Positions 1 through 6,723 are shown, counted from the stretch's first letter. The stretch is DNA of 8,184 nucleotides from Thalassospira sp. UBA1131 (GCF_002311515.1 NZ_DCAO01000044.1:138513-146696), one strand, 5' to 3'. The notes: generated by a model from the letters alone, not told the origin. Numbers and translations are program-made.

Positions 1-185
1 CGGATAATACTTTATCCAATAATAATTCCAGATTACTGTGTTAGGTATTGAGAATGAAACGTGTGGAAAAATAATATTTAGCTTCGCACGATCATTTTCA
101 CATGATAATCGAGTAATTCATCCTGCCCGCAGTCCGAAATTGCGGGCATGTTTGGAAATAAAAATAAAGTATCGGGGTCTTAAAG
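1..185. other. AT-rich intergenic leader upstream of the PAS gene
   Basis: I see no gene in this stretch. It is AT-rich compared with the coding DNA that follows, as expected of a promoter region. It contains a short inverted repeat at 2-17, a stem-loop at 124-148 and a possible -10 hexamer GATAAT at 104-109 without a convincing -35 partner. I looked for a flagellar sigma-28 promoter, which would be usual for a chemotaxis gene, and found no good match. The gene to the left is outside the window. Confidence 0.5.
124..148. repeat. Perfect 8-bp stem-loop in the leader of the PAS gene
   Basis: The arms TGCCCGCA (124-131) and TGCGGGCA (141-148) are exact reverse complements around a 9-nt loop. 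The hairpin ends 37 nt before the GTG start at 186. No real T-run follows on the plus strand (TGTTTGG), so it is a poor intrinsic terminator in that direction. It could be an mRNA leader structure, a protein-binding site or a rho-assisted end of an upstream transcript. Confidence 0.5.
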
Positions 186-719
186 GTGAGTGAAAAGCCT
201 TCAGGCATTCAGCCTTCTGGGCGGGAACGTCATTTCAAACCGGAAGAATTGATCGTCAGCAAGACGGATCTCAAAGGGCATATTACCTACGCCAATGAGG
301 TGTTTTTGCGCCTTTCTGATTATTCGGAAGGTGAGGTTTTGGGGAAGCCGCATGCGCTGATCCGACATCCGGATATGCCGCGCAGCGTTTTCAAGCTTAT
401 GTGGGACCGGATTTCATCCGGTCACGAGATTTTTGCCTATGTCGTGAATATGGCCAGCAACGGGGATCATTATTGGGTCTATGCCCATGTGACGCCGACC
501 TTTGATGCCAGTCACAAGGTGATTGGATACCATTCCAACCGCCGGGTGCCCGATCCAAAGGTTCTGAGCGAAACGATCATTCCTCTCTATGCGGAACTCC
601 GCAAGATCGAGGACAGTCTGCCCAATCGCAAGGACGGCATGAATGCCGCATCCGAGGCCTTGTCACAGAAGCTTTCTGATATGGGCATGTCGTACGACGA
701 GTTTATCCAAAGTCTCTAG
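186..719 (+). CDS. Stand-alone Aer-type PAS sensor protein (probable FAD redox/oxygen sensor)
   Basis: This 177-residue protein is essentially one PAS domain (about residues 20-122) with a short tail that is probably helical. It resembles the N-terminal sensory domain of E. coli Aer. The signature RHPDMP is at residues 60-65 and NGDHYWV at 92-98. In Aer the Arg-His-x-Asp of the first motif belongs to the FAD pocket, so FAD binding and redox sensing are inferred. The Aer Trp usually found before the GDHYWV strand aligns with Phe83 here. No transmembrane segment, HAMP or output domain is visible, so the protein needs a partner. The chemotaxis transducer 44 bp downstream, also without a membrane anchor, is the obvious candidate. 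The start is GTG, with a modest GGGG ribosome site at 175-178. The PAS assignment is secure; the cofactor and partner are inferred. Confidence 0.88.
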   Translation: MSEKPSGIQPSGRERHFKPEELIVSKTDLKGHITYANEVFLRLSDYSEGEVLGKPHALIRHPDMPRSVFKLMWDRISSGHEIFAYVVNMASNGDHYWVYAHVTPTFDASHKVIGYHSNRRVPDPKVLSETIIPLYAELRKIEDSLPNRKDGMNAASEALSQKLSDMGMSYDEFIQSL

Positions 720-763
720 AGGATCGCAAAGCGGTTCCCGAAAATGCAAGGTTTGAGGTTCTA

Positions 764-1933
764 ATGTCTCTGTTCGGTGGTTCAAAATCGGGTATCAAAA
801 AGGCACTGGATGTGGTTCTGGCCGCAGCGGACGGTGATTACGAAGCCCGCATTACCAATGTCGACAGTCATCCTGACATGCGCGAACTGTTTATTGCGAT
901 CAACCGGCTGATTGACCGCAATGATGCGTTCCTGCGCGAAAGTGCGGCATCCATGGGGGCGGTTTCCGAAAACCGTTATTACCGGCGCATTGTCGAAACC
1001 GGGCTGGTCGGGGATTACCTGTCTTCGGCCAAGCGGATTAATGCCGCAAGTGCCTCCATCGAAAAGAAACTGTCCGGGTTTGCCGACATTCTTGATGAAT
1101 TCAAAAGCGGTTCCTTTGCCGCGGTTGATGACATTGCCAATGCCGCGTCCGCCCTTTCCGAGGCATCCGGCGATGCCAACTCCATCGCGCACGAAACCAG
1201 TTCACGTTCAACCAACGTTGCCGCGGCGGCGCGCCAGACGGCGGCCAATGTCAGCGAACTTTCGGCCGCATCCGAAGAGCTGAACGAGGCGATCCGCAAT
1301 GTGTCCGAACAGGCGCGTGAATCGGTTGAAATTGCCAACCGCGCAAATGGCCTTGCCCAGGAAACCGATGGTCGTATCGGACAGCTGGAAGCGGCTGCTG
1401 GCGAGATTGTCGAAGTGGTCAGCTTTATCCGCGACATTGCGGCTCAGACCAACCTTCTGGCATTGAATGCCACCATCGAGGCTGCGCGCGCCGGTGAAGC
1501 CGGCAAGGGCTTTGCCGTGGTTGCCAACGAGGTCAAGGGACTTGCCAACCAGACCAGCAAGGCGACCGAAAGCATCGAAGAAAAGGTTCAGGACATTCAG
1601 ACCGCGATTGAACAGTCCGTCGGTTCGATCCGCGAAATTGCAGGCGTGATCGATGATCTGGCGGCACGTTCGGACACGATTTCGGGCAATGTCGAAACCC
1701 AGGCGAACTTGTCTACCAACATCACGCGCAATGTCGAACAGGCATCAAGCGGCGCACAGGAAGTCACCGACAATATCACCGTGGTTTCCGATATGGCCGG
1801 GCGTACCGGGGAGGCTGCCGATACCACACGCGACATGGCCAGTCGTCTTGCCGATCAGTCGGAAAGCCTGCGCAATCAGTTGGGTGTGTTCCTCGATACC
1901 ATCGAAAAGCTGCTTTATACCGCCAAGAAATAG
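764..1933 (+). CDS. Cytoplasmic methyl-accepting chemotaxis protein
   Basis: This 389-residue chemoreceptor has no signal peptide or transmembrane helix. Residues 1-100 look like HAMP-type helical modules, including a segment (about 53-93) with a YYRR...GLVGDY pattern common in alphaproteobacterial transducers. Residues 105-380 form the long alanine- and glutamate-rich coiled-coil signalling hairpin. Its conserved tip (about 215-260, with IAAQTNLLALNATIEAARAG and GFAVVANEVK) binds CheA and CheW. There is no C-terminal pentapeptide for tethering CheR/CheB; the protein ends KLLYTAKK. Several Gln/Glu pairs in the helices could be methylation sites. No ligand domain is present, so the signal must come from elsewhere, plausibly from the PAS protein encoded just upstream. 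The ATG is preceded by GAGG at 755-758. The MCP assignment is very secure; the partnership is inferred from gene order. Confidence 0.93.
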   Translation: MSLFGGSKSGIKKALDVVLAAADGDYEARITNVDSHPDMRELFIAINRLIDRNDAFLRESAASMGAVSENRYYRRIVETGLVGDYLSSAKRINAASASIEKKLSGFADILDEFKSGSFAAVDDIANAASALSEASGDANSIAHETSSRSTNVAAAARQTAANVSELSAASEELNEAIRNVSEQARESVEIANRANGLAQETDGRIGQLEAAAGEIVEVVSFIRDIAAQTNLLALNATIEAARAGEAGKGFAVVANEVKGLANQTSKATESIEEKVQDIQTAIEQSVGSIREIAGVIDDLAARSDTISGNVETQANLSTNITRNVEQASSGAQEVTDNITVVSDMAGRTGEAADTTRDMASRLADQSESLRNQLGVFLDTIEKLLYTAKK

Positions 1934-2011
1934 CCGCTTTCTGCGTGCAACAGGATGCGTCGGGCGTCATGATGGTACCCGGTCAGGATTTTCAGTCAGG
2001 AGAGCGGTGCC

Positions 2012-3049
2012 ATGCGGGTTTTCTTCAATTCGCGCCACGATGCCCATGACGGGGCAGGCGAAATGCATCACGGACGCATGGTGCCGTGTTTTGAAAACGC
2101 CCGGCGTATTCCGATCATTCGTGATGCCGTCGCGCACGCGATCAAGGCACAGCTGTTTGATCCCAAGGATCACGGCATGGACCCGATCCGCGCGATCCAC
2201 GATCCGGATTATCTCGATTTTCTTGAAACCGCGTGGGATGGCTGGACCAAGGCCGGGAATAGCGGCGATGCCTTTCCCTATGTCTGGCCGACGGCGGGTT
2301 TTTCAGGCGGCAAGCCCGAACATATCAGTGCGCGCCTTGGTCAGTACGCCATCTCATCTGATACACCGATCACGCAAGGGACCTGGAAGGCAGCCTATTG
2401 GGGGGCGCAGACCGTCATATCGGCTGCCGAGGCAACCTGGAGCGAAGGCGAAGCATCCTTTGCCCTGACCCGTCCGCCGGGACACCATGCCCATGCTAAC
2501 CGTTATGGTGGATATTGCTTCTTGAACAATGCCGCCATCGCCGCCCAGCACATGATTTCCAAGGGGGCGAAAAAGGTCGCCATCCTTGATATCGACTACC
2601 ACCACGGCAATGGTGCGCAGGATATTTTCTATGAGCGTGGCGACGTTCTGACGATTTCCATCCATGCCGATCCAACCCATCAGTTCCCGTTCTTCATGGG
2701 TTATGCCAATGAAACCGGGCGCAATGACGGGCAGGGTGCCAACCTGAATATCCCGCTGCCGGGTGGCAGTGATTTCGCGGGTTGGGGGGCTGGCTTTGCC
2801 AAGGCGATGCAGAAACTTCTGACCTGGCAGGCCGATGCGCTGGTGGTGGCCCTTGGTGTTGACGCCCACGAGGCGGAACCGATTTGCGACTTCAAACTCC
2901 AGACCGACGATTTCAACCGCATCGGGCAAATGATCGGGCGTATGGGGCTTAAAACCATGTTCACCATGGAAGGCGGCTATGCCCATGATGTGATTGGGCA
3001 AAACGTTGCCGCGGTTCTGAGCGGGTATCTGGCGCTTGCCAAAAACTAG
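2012..3049 (+). CDS. Acetylpolyamine amidohydrolase (histone deacetylase superfamily)
   Basis: This is a 345-residue zinc hydrolase of the HDAC/acetoin-utilisation superfamily. The N-terminus (MRVFFNSRHDAHDG, then VPCFENARR) fits the bacterial acetylpolyamine amidohydrolase branch. Catalytic elements are complete: RPPGHH with His158/His159, DIDYHHGN with Asp195 and His197 as zinc ligands, Asp284 in ALGVD, and Tyr323 in EGGY. From memory these positions agree with those of the Mycoplana ramosa enzyme, which favours this subfamily over acetoin deacetylases. The expected reaction is removal of acetyl groups from N-acetylated putrescine, spermidine or cadaverine in the cytoplasm, releasing acetate and free polyamine. 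The start has AGGAGAG at 1998-2004. The gene follows the MCP by 78 bp, with no clear terminator between, but no functional link is evident. Exact substrate is not determinable from sequence alone. Confidence 0.87.
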   Translation: MRVFFNSRHDAHDGAGEMHHGRMVPCFENARRIPIIRDAVAHAIKAQLFDPKDHGMDPIRAIHDPDYLDFLETAWDGWTKAGNSGDAFPYVWPTAGFSGGKPEHISARLGQYAISSDTPITQGTWKAAYWGAQTVISAAEATWSEGEASFALTRPPGHHAHANRYGGYCFLNNAAIAAQHMISKGAKKVAILDIDYHHGNGAQDIFYERGDVLTISIHADPTHQFPFFMGYANETGRNDGQGANLNIPLPGGSDFAGWGAGFAKAMQKLLTWQADALVVALGVDAHEAEPICDFKLQTDDFNRIGQMIGRMGLKTMFTMEGGYAHDVIGQNVAAVLSGYLALAKN

Positions 3050-3070
3050 ACCGGCCTAAATCGAATACTA

Positions 3071-3107
3071 AAAAACGCCCCGGCATCTGTTCGGGGCGTT
3101 TTTTTTG
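3071..3107. terminator. Bidirectional rho-independent terminator between convergent genes
   Basis: The perfect arms AACGCCCCG (3074-3082) and CGGGGCGTT (3092-3100) enclose a 9-nt loop. On the plus strand the stem runs straight into a tract of eight T (3099-3106). On the minus strand the five A at 3071-3075 give a U-tract for transcripts from the other side. It therefore serves both the amidohydrolase gene ending at 3049 and the LysR gene ending at 3125. Confidence 0.92.
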
Positions 3108-3124
3108 TTTAGCGTTCTATTGGT

Positions 3125-4036
3125 TTAACGTTCCCATGGCGGTGTACCGCCAAATTCCGCCACCAGAAAATCGACAAAGGCGCGGACACGCGTCGGCAGA
3201 TAACGGTTTTCCGGATAGAGTGTATAGACCGCATGCGAAGGTGGCTGGTAATCGGGCAGGACGCGTTGAAGGCGTCCGTCGCGCAGATATTCGTCGACTT
3301 CCCAGTTCGATTTCAGTGAAATGCCATGCCCGTCAAGGCACCAGCGGGTCAGGACTTCGCTGTTATCGGAATCCATCGAACCAGCGACAGCCAACGTGAC
3401 CGGGGGCTCATCATTCGGCCCTTGCAGGGTCCATTGATATTGCTGCGATCCCGGGAAGCGCAGCAGCAGACAATTGTGGTTCAAAAGGTCTGCGGGCACC
3501 TTGGGCGCGCCGTTCTTTTTGAGATAATCCGGGCTTGCGACCAGCATGCGTTTATTGGTGGCCAGCTTGCGGACAATCAACGAGCTTTCCTTAAGCTCGG
3601 CGATGCGGATGGCAAGATCGACCTTGTCTTGCAACAGATCCAGCAACCGATCAGACAGATGCAGGCGGATTTGCACATCCGGGTTCTGTTCGACGAATTT
3701 CGGAATGATCGGGGCAACGAATTTGTTGCCGAATGCCACCGGGCAGGTCAGCGTGACCGGGCCGCGGGTGGTGTTTTTCTGGTTGGCGATGGCGTTTTCG
3801 GCTTCCTGCATTTCCGAAAGAATGCGCAGGCAGTGCCGATAATAAACATCCCCCTCGGTCGTCAGGTTGACCCGGCGCGTTGTGCGGTTCAGCAAACGCA
3901 CCCCAAGCCGTTCTTCAAGGCGGGCAATCCGGTTTGACACCACAGCCGCCGAATGGCGCAATTCACGCCCGGCAGCAGAAAGGTTGCCAAGTTCGGCAAC
4001 ACGGACAAAAATCTGGATGTCCTCAAAGTCGGACAT
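3125..4036 (-). CDS. LysR-family transcriptional regulator, CrgA-like
   Basis: This 303-residue regulator has a winged helix-turn-helix at the N-terminus (about residues 3-62, recognition region NLSAAGRELRHSAAVVSNRI, then LGVRLLNRTTRRVNLTTEG). A linker helix (about 63-88) and a periplasmic-binding-protein-like effector domain (about 92-295) follow. The LLNRTTRRVNLTTEG wing and the GPVTLTCPVAFGNKFVAPIIPKF start of the effector domain (quoted in part) are typical of the large CrgA-like group. The effector ligand cannot be read from sequence. Start: the ATG complement is at 4034-4036, with AGGAG (complement of 4048-4052) 11 nt upstream, a slightly long spacing. The gene is divergent from puuD over a 300-bp gap, so it may control puuD, itself or both. 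It converges on the amidohydrolase gene and could also regulate that at a distance. Family assignment is secure; targets are inference. Confidence 0.93.
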   Translation of the reverse strand: MSDFEDIQIFVRVAELGNLSAAGRELRHSAAVVSNRIARLEERLGVRLLNRTTRRVNLTTEGDVYYRHCLRILSEMQEAENAIANQKNTTRGPVTLTCPVAFGNKFVAPIIPKFVEQNPDVQIRLHLSDRLLDLLQDKVDLAIRIAELKESSLIVRKLATNKRMLVASPDYLKKNGAPKVPADLLNHNCLLLRFPGSQQYQWTLQGPNDEPPVTLAVAGSMDSDNSEVLTRWCLDGHGISLKSNWEVDEYLRDGRLQRVLPDYQPPSHAVYTLYPENRYLPTRVRAFVDFLVAEFGGTPPWER

Positions 4037-4336
4037 GGTGCGGGAAGCTCCTGATGTCTGAGGGCTGTTTCTTGATTTCTGGTGGGCGTTTTAAATCATT
4101 ATATGTGCAGATTAGCGGCCACACTCTGCCATTTTAAAGATTATTTTGAAAGTCATTTCGATTATGCTCAACCCCTAAATAATAGAGGCGGTCGGGGGAC
4201 TGTGTTACAGATCGACTGAATTAAACCCGGGCAAAATGCTGCCATCAGAGCCATTCATGCGTCCCGGGGCATCATCAAGGCAGGGCTGCCAGCGCGCCGG
4301 AAACCGCGCACAGGCGAGACGGAGGTTTCAAGCACC
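4037..4336. other. 300-bp divergent intergenic region between the LysR gene and puuD
   Basis: No gene is supported here. The LysR-proximal half is AT-rich and the puuD-proximal half is GC-rich. A good minus-strand -10 is seen at 4098-4103. For puuD I find TTGAAA at 4146-4151 but no -10 at a proper distance, so its promoter remains unassigned. A CCCGGG hexamer occurs twice, at 4226-4231 and 4263-4268. The length exceeds what two simple promoters need, which leaves room for an operator. Confidence 0.5.
4098..4103 (-). promoter_or_regulatory. Candidate -10 box for the LysR gene
   Basis: The minus strand reads TATAAT here, an exact consensus -10, about 60 bp upstream of the LysR start codon. The expected -35 position (about 4120-4127) reads close to AGTGTG/GAGTGT and is a poor match. 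An activator or an AT-rich upstream element may therefore be needed. The call rests on the -10 hexamer alone. Confidence 0.4.
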
Positions 4337-5533
4337 GTGGATATTCTGTTTCAGGACTGGATCAATCTGATCCTGCGCTGGGCGCATTTGATTACGGGCA
4401 TCGCCTGGATCGGGTCTTCGTTCTATTTCGTCTGGCTTGACCTTAGTTTGCGCAAGCGCCCGGACATGGATGAAGGTGTCTATGGCGAAGCCTGGATGGT
4501 GCATGGTGGTGGTTTTTATCATGTGAACAAATGGATGGTAGCACCCAGTTCCATGCCGCCCGAACTGCACTGGTTCAAATACGAGGCCTACTTCACCTGG
4601 ATTACCGGCTTCGCACTTTTGGTCACCATGTATTACTGGAGTGCCGAAAGCTATCTGATCGACCCAAGCGTGCTGGCGCTGACCAAGATGGATGCGATCC
4701 TGATTGGGCTTGGCAGCCTGTTTGCCGGTTGGGTGATCTATGACATCATTTGCAAAAGCGCGATTGGCAAACGCACCGATACGCTGGCGGTCGCGCTGTT
4801 CATCCTGATCTTGGCGGCGAGCTATCTGTTTACCCATGTGTTCAGCGGGCGGGGGGCGTTTATTCATGTCGGTGCGATGATTGGCACGATCATGGCCGCC
4901 AACGTGTTTCGCATCATCATCCCGAACCAGAAAAAGGTCGTCGCCAGCCTGATGGCCGGGGAAAAGCCCGATCCGAAACTGGGGCTGCAGGCCAAGCAGC
5001 GTTCAACGCACAACAACTACCTGACGCTTCCGGTGTTGCTGATGATGATCAGCAACCACTATTCGATGCTGTTTTCCCATGATCAGTCCTGGCTGATTGT
5101 CGGTCTGATCCTGATCATCGGTGGGTTGGTGCGCCACTTCTTTAACACGCGCAATGCAGGCGGCACCGGCAAGGCGATTGCATGGCAGCTTCCGTCGGCG
5201 GTGGTCGGGATGGCGATCCTTGCGATGTTTGCATCCTATGATCCGAACGCGGTCAAGCTTGCCGATGAAGACGTGATTACCGCCAATCATGCCTTGGCCA
5301 TCGTTCAGACCCGCTGTTCGACCTGCCATTCGGCGAACCCGAGTGACGAGGGCTTTGACGAAGCCCCGGCAGGCGTGATGTTTGATGATCTGGCCCAGAT
5401 CGAAGCAAATGCGCAGCGTGTTCTGGCACAGGCGGTTATTGGCAGGGCCATGCCGCTTGGCAATATGACGGAAATGACCGACGAGGAACGCGCGCAGCTT
5501 GGTCAGTGGATCCGGGCAGGCATGCCGGAATAA
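4337..5533 (+). CDS. puuD: PuuD, membrane urate hydroxylase with cytochrome c domain
   Basis: This 398-residue membrane protein has about eight transmembrane helices (roughly 11-35, 84-101, 118-138, 149-168, 174-192, 228-246, 251-268, 283-300). A C-terminal c-type cytochrome domain follows, with the haem motif CSTCH at 327-331 and Met372 (AMPLGN) as likely axial ligand. This is the architecture of PuuD (urate oxidase N-terminal domain, DUF989). The family oxidises urate to 5-hydroxyisourate and passes electrons through its cytochrome domain to the respiratory chain, so it need not make hydrogen peroxide as soluble uricase does. His-rich signatures such as MVHGGGFYHVNKW (54-66) and THNNYLTLPVL (224-234) are conserved-looking. 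The GTG start fits the usual N-terminus; GGAGG at 4321-4325 is 11 nt upstream. The genes for the next urate-pathway steps are not in the window. A hairpin follows the stop codon. Confidence 0.93.
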   Translation: MDILFQDWINLILRWAHLITGIAWIGSSFYFVWLDLSLRKRPDMDEGVYGEAWMVHGGGFYHVNKWMVAPSSMPPELHWFKYEAYFTWITGFALLVTMYYWSAESYLIDPSVLALTKMDAILIGLGSLFAGWVIYDIICKSAIGKRTDTLAVALFILILAASYLFTHVFSGRGAFIHVGAMIGTIMAANVFRIIIPNQKKVVASLMAGEKPDPKLGLQAKQRSTHNNYLTLPVLLMMISNHYSMLFSHDQSWLIVGLILIIGGLVRHFFNTRNAGGTGKAIAWQLPSAVVGMAILAMFASYDPNAVKLADEDVITANHALAIVQTRCSTCHSANPSDEGFDEAPAGVMFDDLAQIEANAQRVLAQAVIGRAMPLGNMTEMTDEERAQLGQWIRAGMPE

Positions 5534-5557
5534 GCAGACAGGGACTATATCCAAAGG

Positions 5558-5589
5558 AAAGAGCGGTCGTAATGCACGACCGCTCTTTT
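5558..5589. terminator. Bidirectional hairpin terminator after puuD
   Basis: The 13-bp perfect stem AAAGAGCGGTCGT (5558-5570) with ACGACCGCTCTTT (5576-5588) has a 5-nt loop and a run of only four T (5586-5589) on the plus strand. It lies between the convergent puuD and MBL-hydrolase genes, ending 51 nt before the MBL stop codon. The stem is very strong but the U-tract is short, and on the minus strand it is shorter still (three T). Confidence 0.82.
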
Positions 5590-5639
5590 GCGTTGACGGA
5601 TTGCTTTAAGGTCGGCGGGGATGGGGGATCAATTCCAAC

Positions 5640-6623
5640 CTAAACGTCAGCGCGATAGTTCATCGGTACCCAGTCATACATCGTGGCATCTTCGCGGACA
5701 TGACCAAATCCCGGGAAGGCGACATGGCAGCCGGCAACCAGGTACTTTTCCTGTACTGCTTCGGCAAAGGCCGCTTCGCGAGATTTGATTGCCATGTCGG
5801 TGTCGCCGTCAAAGGCGATGGCAACATTTGGATCGTCAAACTGCACGACGTCGCCATGGGTAATGTCGCCCCAATAAACAAACTTCTCGCCCTTGCTTTC
5901 GATCCAAAGCGCGCTGTGGCCCGGCGTATGTCCGGGGCGGAAAGTGGTATTGACCATGCCTTCGATGGCCGGGGCATCGGGGGCATATTTGGCAAGCTTG
6001 CCGCTATCGATATAGGGGGTCAGGGCCGCAACCGCCTGATCAAAGAACGCCTTGGCGTCTTCAGGCGCGGTCGCCTTGTTTTCGGCACTGAGCCAGAACG
6101 TGGCGTCTGCCTCTGGAACATGCACGGTGGCATTGGCAAAGACCTTGTTGCCAGCCAGTGTCAGGCCGCCGGTATGGTCGGGATGGATGTGGGTAATCAC
6201 GACATCATCGACCTGATCAGGGTGATAGCCCGAGGCAATCATGTTGGCCGGAAGTTTGCCAAGTGCCGGTCCCATCAGATCGCTGGTTCCCGCATCGAGC
6301 AATACAAGACGATCCCCGAAATTCAGCAAATAGGCATTGACCGAAAGATAGGTTGGGGTGCCCTGAAACGCACTGGCAAGGGCCAGGCGGGCCTGTTCGG
6401 GCGTGGTGTTCACGTAAAGATCGGCGATCGGGAACTGGGCCGCACCGTCAGAAAGGGCGGTGACTTCGACATCGCCGACCATGACCCGGTAATAGCCCGG
6501 TGCCTGTGTGCCAACCAGAGGTGCCTTTGCCTTTGCGGCCAGTGGCACAAAGACGGTGCTGCCAATCGCGCCAACGGCACCGGCGGCAAGCGTGCTTTTG
6601 AGCAAATCACGACGTGATAGCAT
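5640..6623 (-). CDS. Tat-exported metallo-beta-lactamase-fold hydrolase
   Basis: This 327-residue protein starts with a twin-arginine signal (SRRDLLK, residues 3-9, then a hydrophobic stretch to about 28; cleavage probably about 30-34), so it should fold with its metals in the cytoplasm and act in the periplasm. The MBL metal set appears complete: HIHPDH (His145, His147, Asp149, His150), His232 in GHTPGH, Asp253 in WGD and His300. This predicts a dinuclear zinc-type hydrolase. Related proteins include lactonases, glyoxalase-like enzymes and quorum-quenching enzymes. The substrate cannot be read from the sequence, and a beta-lactamase role should not be assumed. The start has GAGGG (complement of 6633-6637) 9 nt upstream. 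It is transcribed divergently from a LysR gene 100 bp away, the usual layout for a regulator and its target. The product class is secure; the substrate is unknown. Confidence 0.9.
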   Translation of the reverse strand: MLSRRDLLKSTLAAGAVGAIGSTVFVPLAAKAKAPLVGTQAPGYYRVMVGDVEVTALSDGAAQFPIADLYVNTTPEQARLALASAFQGTPTYLSVNAYLLNFGDRLVLLDAGTSDLMGPALGKLPANMIASGYHPDQVDDVVITHIHPDHTGGLTLAGNKVFANATVHVPEADATFWLSAENKATAPEDAKAFFDQAVAALTPYIDSGKLAKYAPDAPAIEGMVNTTFRPGHTPGHSALWIESKGEKFVYWGDITHGDVVQFDDPNVAIAFDGDTDMAIKSREAAFAEAVQEKYLVAGCHVAFPGFGHVREDATMYDWVPMNYRADV

Positions 6624-6644
6624 TTTTCTTTTCCCTCAAATCAT

Positions 6645-6660
6645 GCCGGTGTGCACCGGC
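6645..6660. promoter_or_regulatory. Perfect palindrome GCCGGTG-TG-CACCGGC, candidate operator
   Basis: The seven-base arms (6645-6651 and 6654-6660) are exact reverse complements with a 2-bp centre. It lies 21 bp upstream of the MBL start codon, immediately before its ribosome site and between the divergent MBL and LysR genes. This suits a repressor or LysR-type operator or an mRNA hairpin near the ribosome site. It does not have the simple T-N11-A LysR form, so the bound protein is not identified. Confidence 0.5.
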
Positions 6661-6663
6661 GGG

Positions 6664-6691
6664 TTGTAAGCTGATGGGGAAAGGCTATAGT
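6664..6691 (+). promoter_or_regulatory. Candidate sigma-70 promoter for the NodD-like LysR gene
   Basis: TTGTAA (6664-6669) and TATAGT (6686-6691) are separated by 16 bp, a fair sigma-70-type match, giving a start near 6698 and a short leader before the ATG at 6724. On the other strand TATAGC (complement of 6684-6689) could serve the MBL gene, with TTGATT about 15 bp upstream of it. The two promoters would then overlap at their -10 elements. Confidence 0.42.
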
Positions 6692-6723
6692 GCGATCAGT
6701 CAGTAATCAAATCGATACCAGTC

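Noticed and set aside
60..185. Sigma-28 flagellar-class promoter for the PAS/MCP pair
   Set aside because: No stretch combines a TAAA-type -35 and a GCCGATAA-type -10 at proper spacing; GATAAT at 104-109 alone is too weak.
1653..2468. Open frame of 271 codons spanning the MCP end and the start of the amidohydrolase gene
   Set aside because: It overlaps two well-supported genes in another frame, its product is rich in Arg, Pro and Ser without any known motif, and it has no ribosome site of note.
4328..5554. Two antisense open frames (179 and 183 codons) over puuD
   Set aside because: Both are mirror frames of a clear membrane protein; their products are rich in His, Gln and Arg and show no domain.
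5700..6617. Open frame of 305 codons antisense to the MBL hydrolase
   Set aside because: The minus-strand gene has a full Tat signal and metal motifs; the antisense product has no recognisable domain and is explained by codon bias of the real gene.
6644..6720. LysR T-N11-A operator boxes
   Set aside because: Short T/A dyads can be found by chance in this AT-containing stretch; none forms a convincing symmetric T-N11-A box, so only the GC palindrome is reported.
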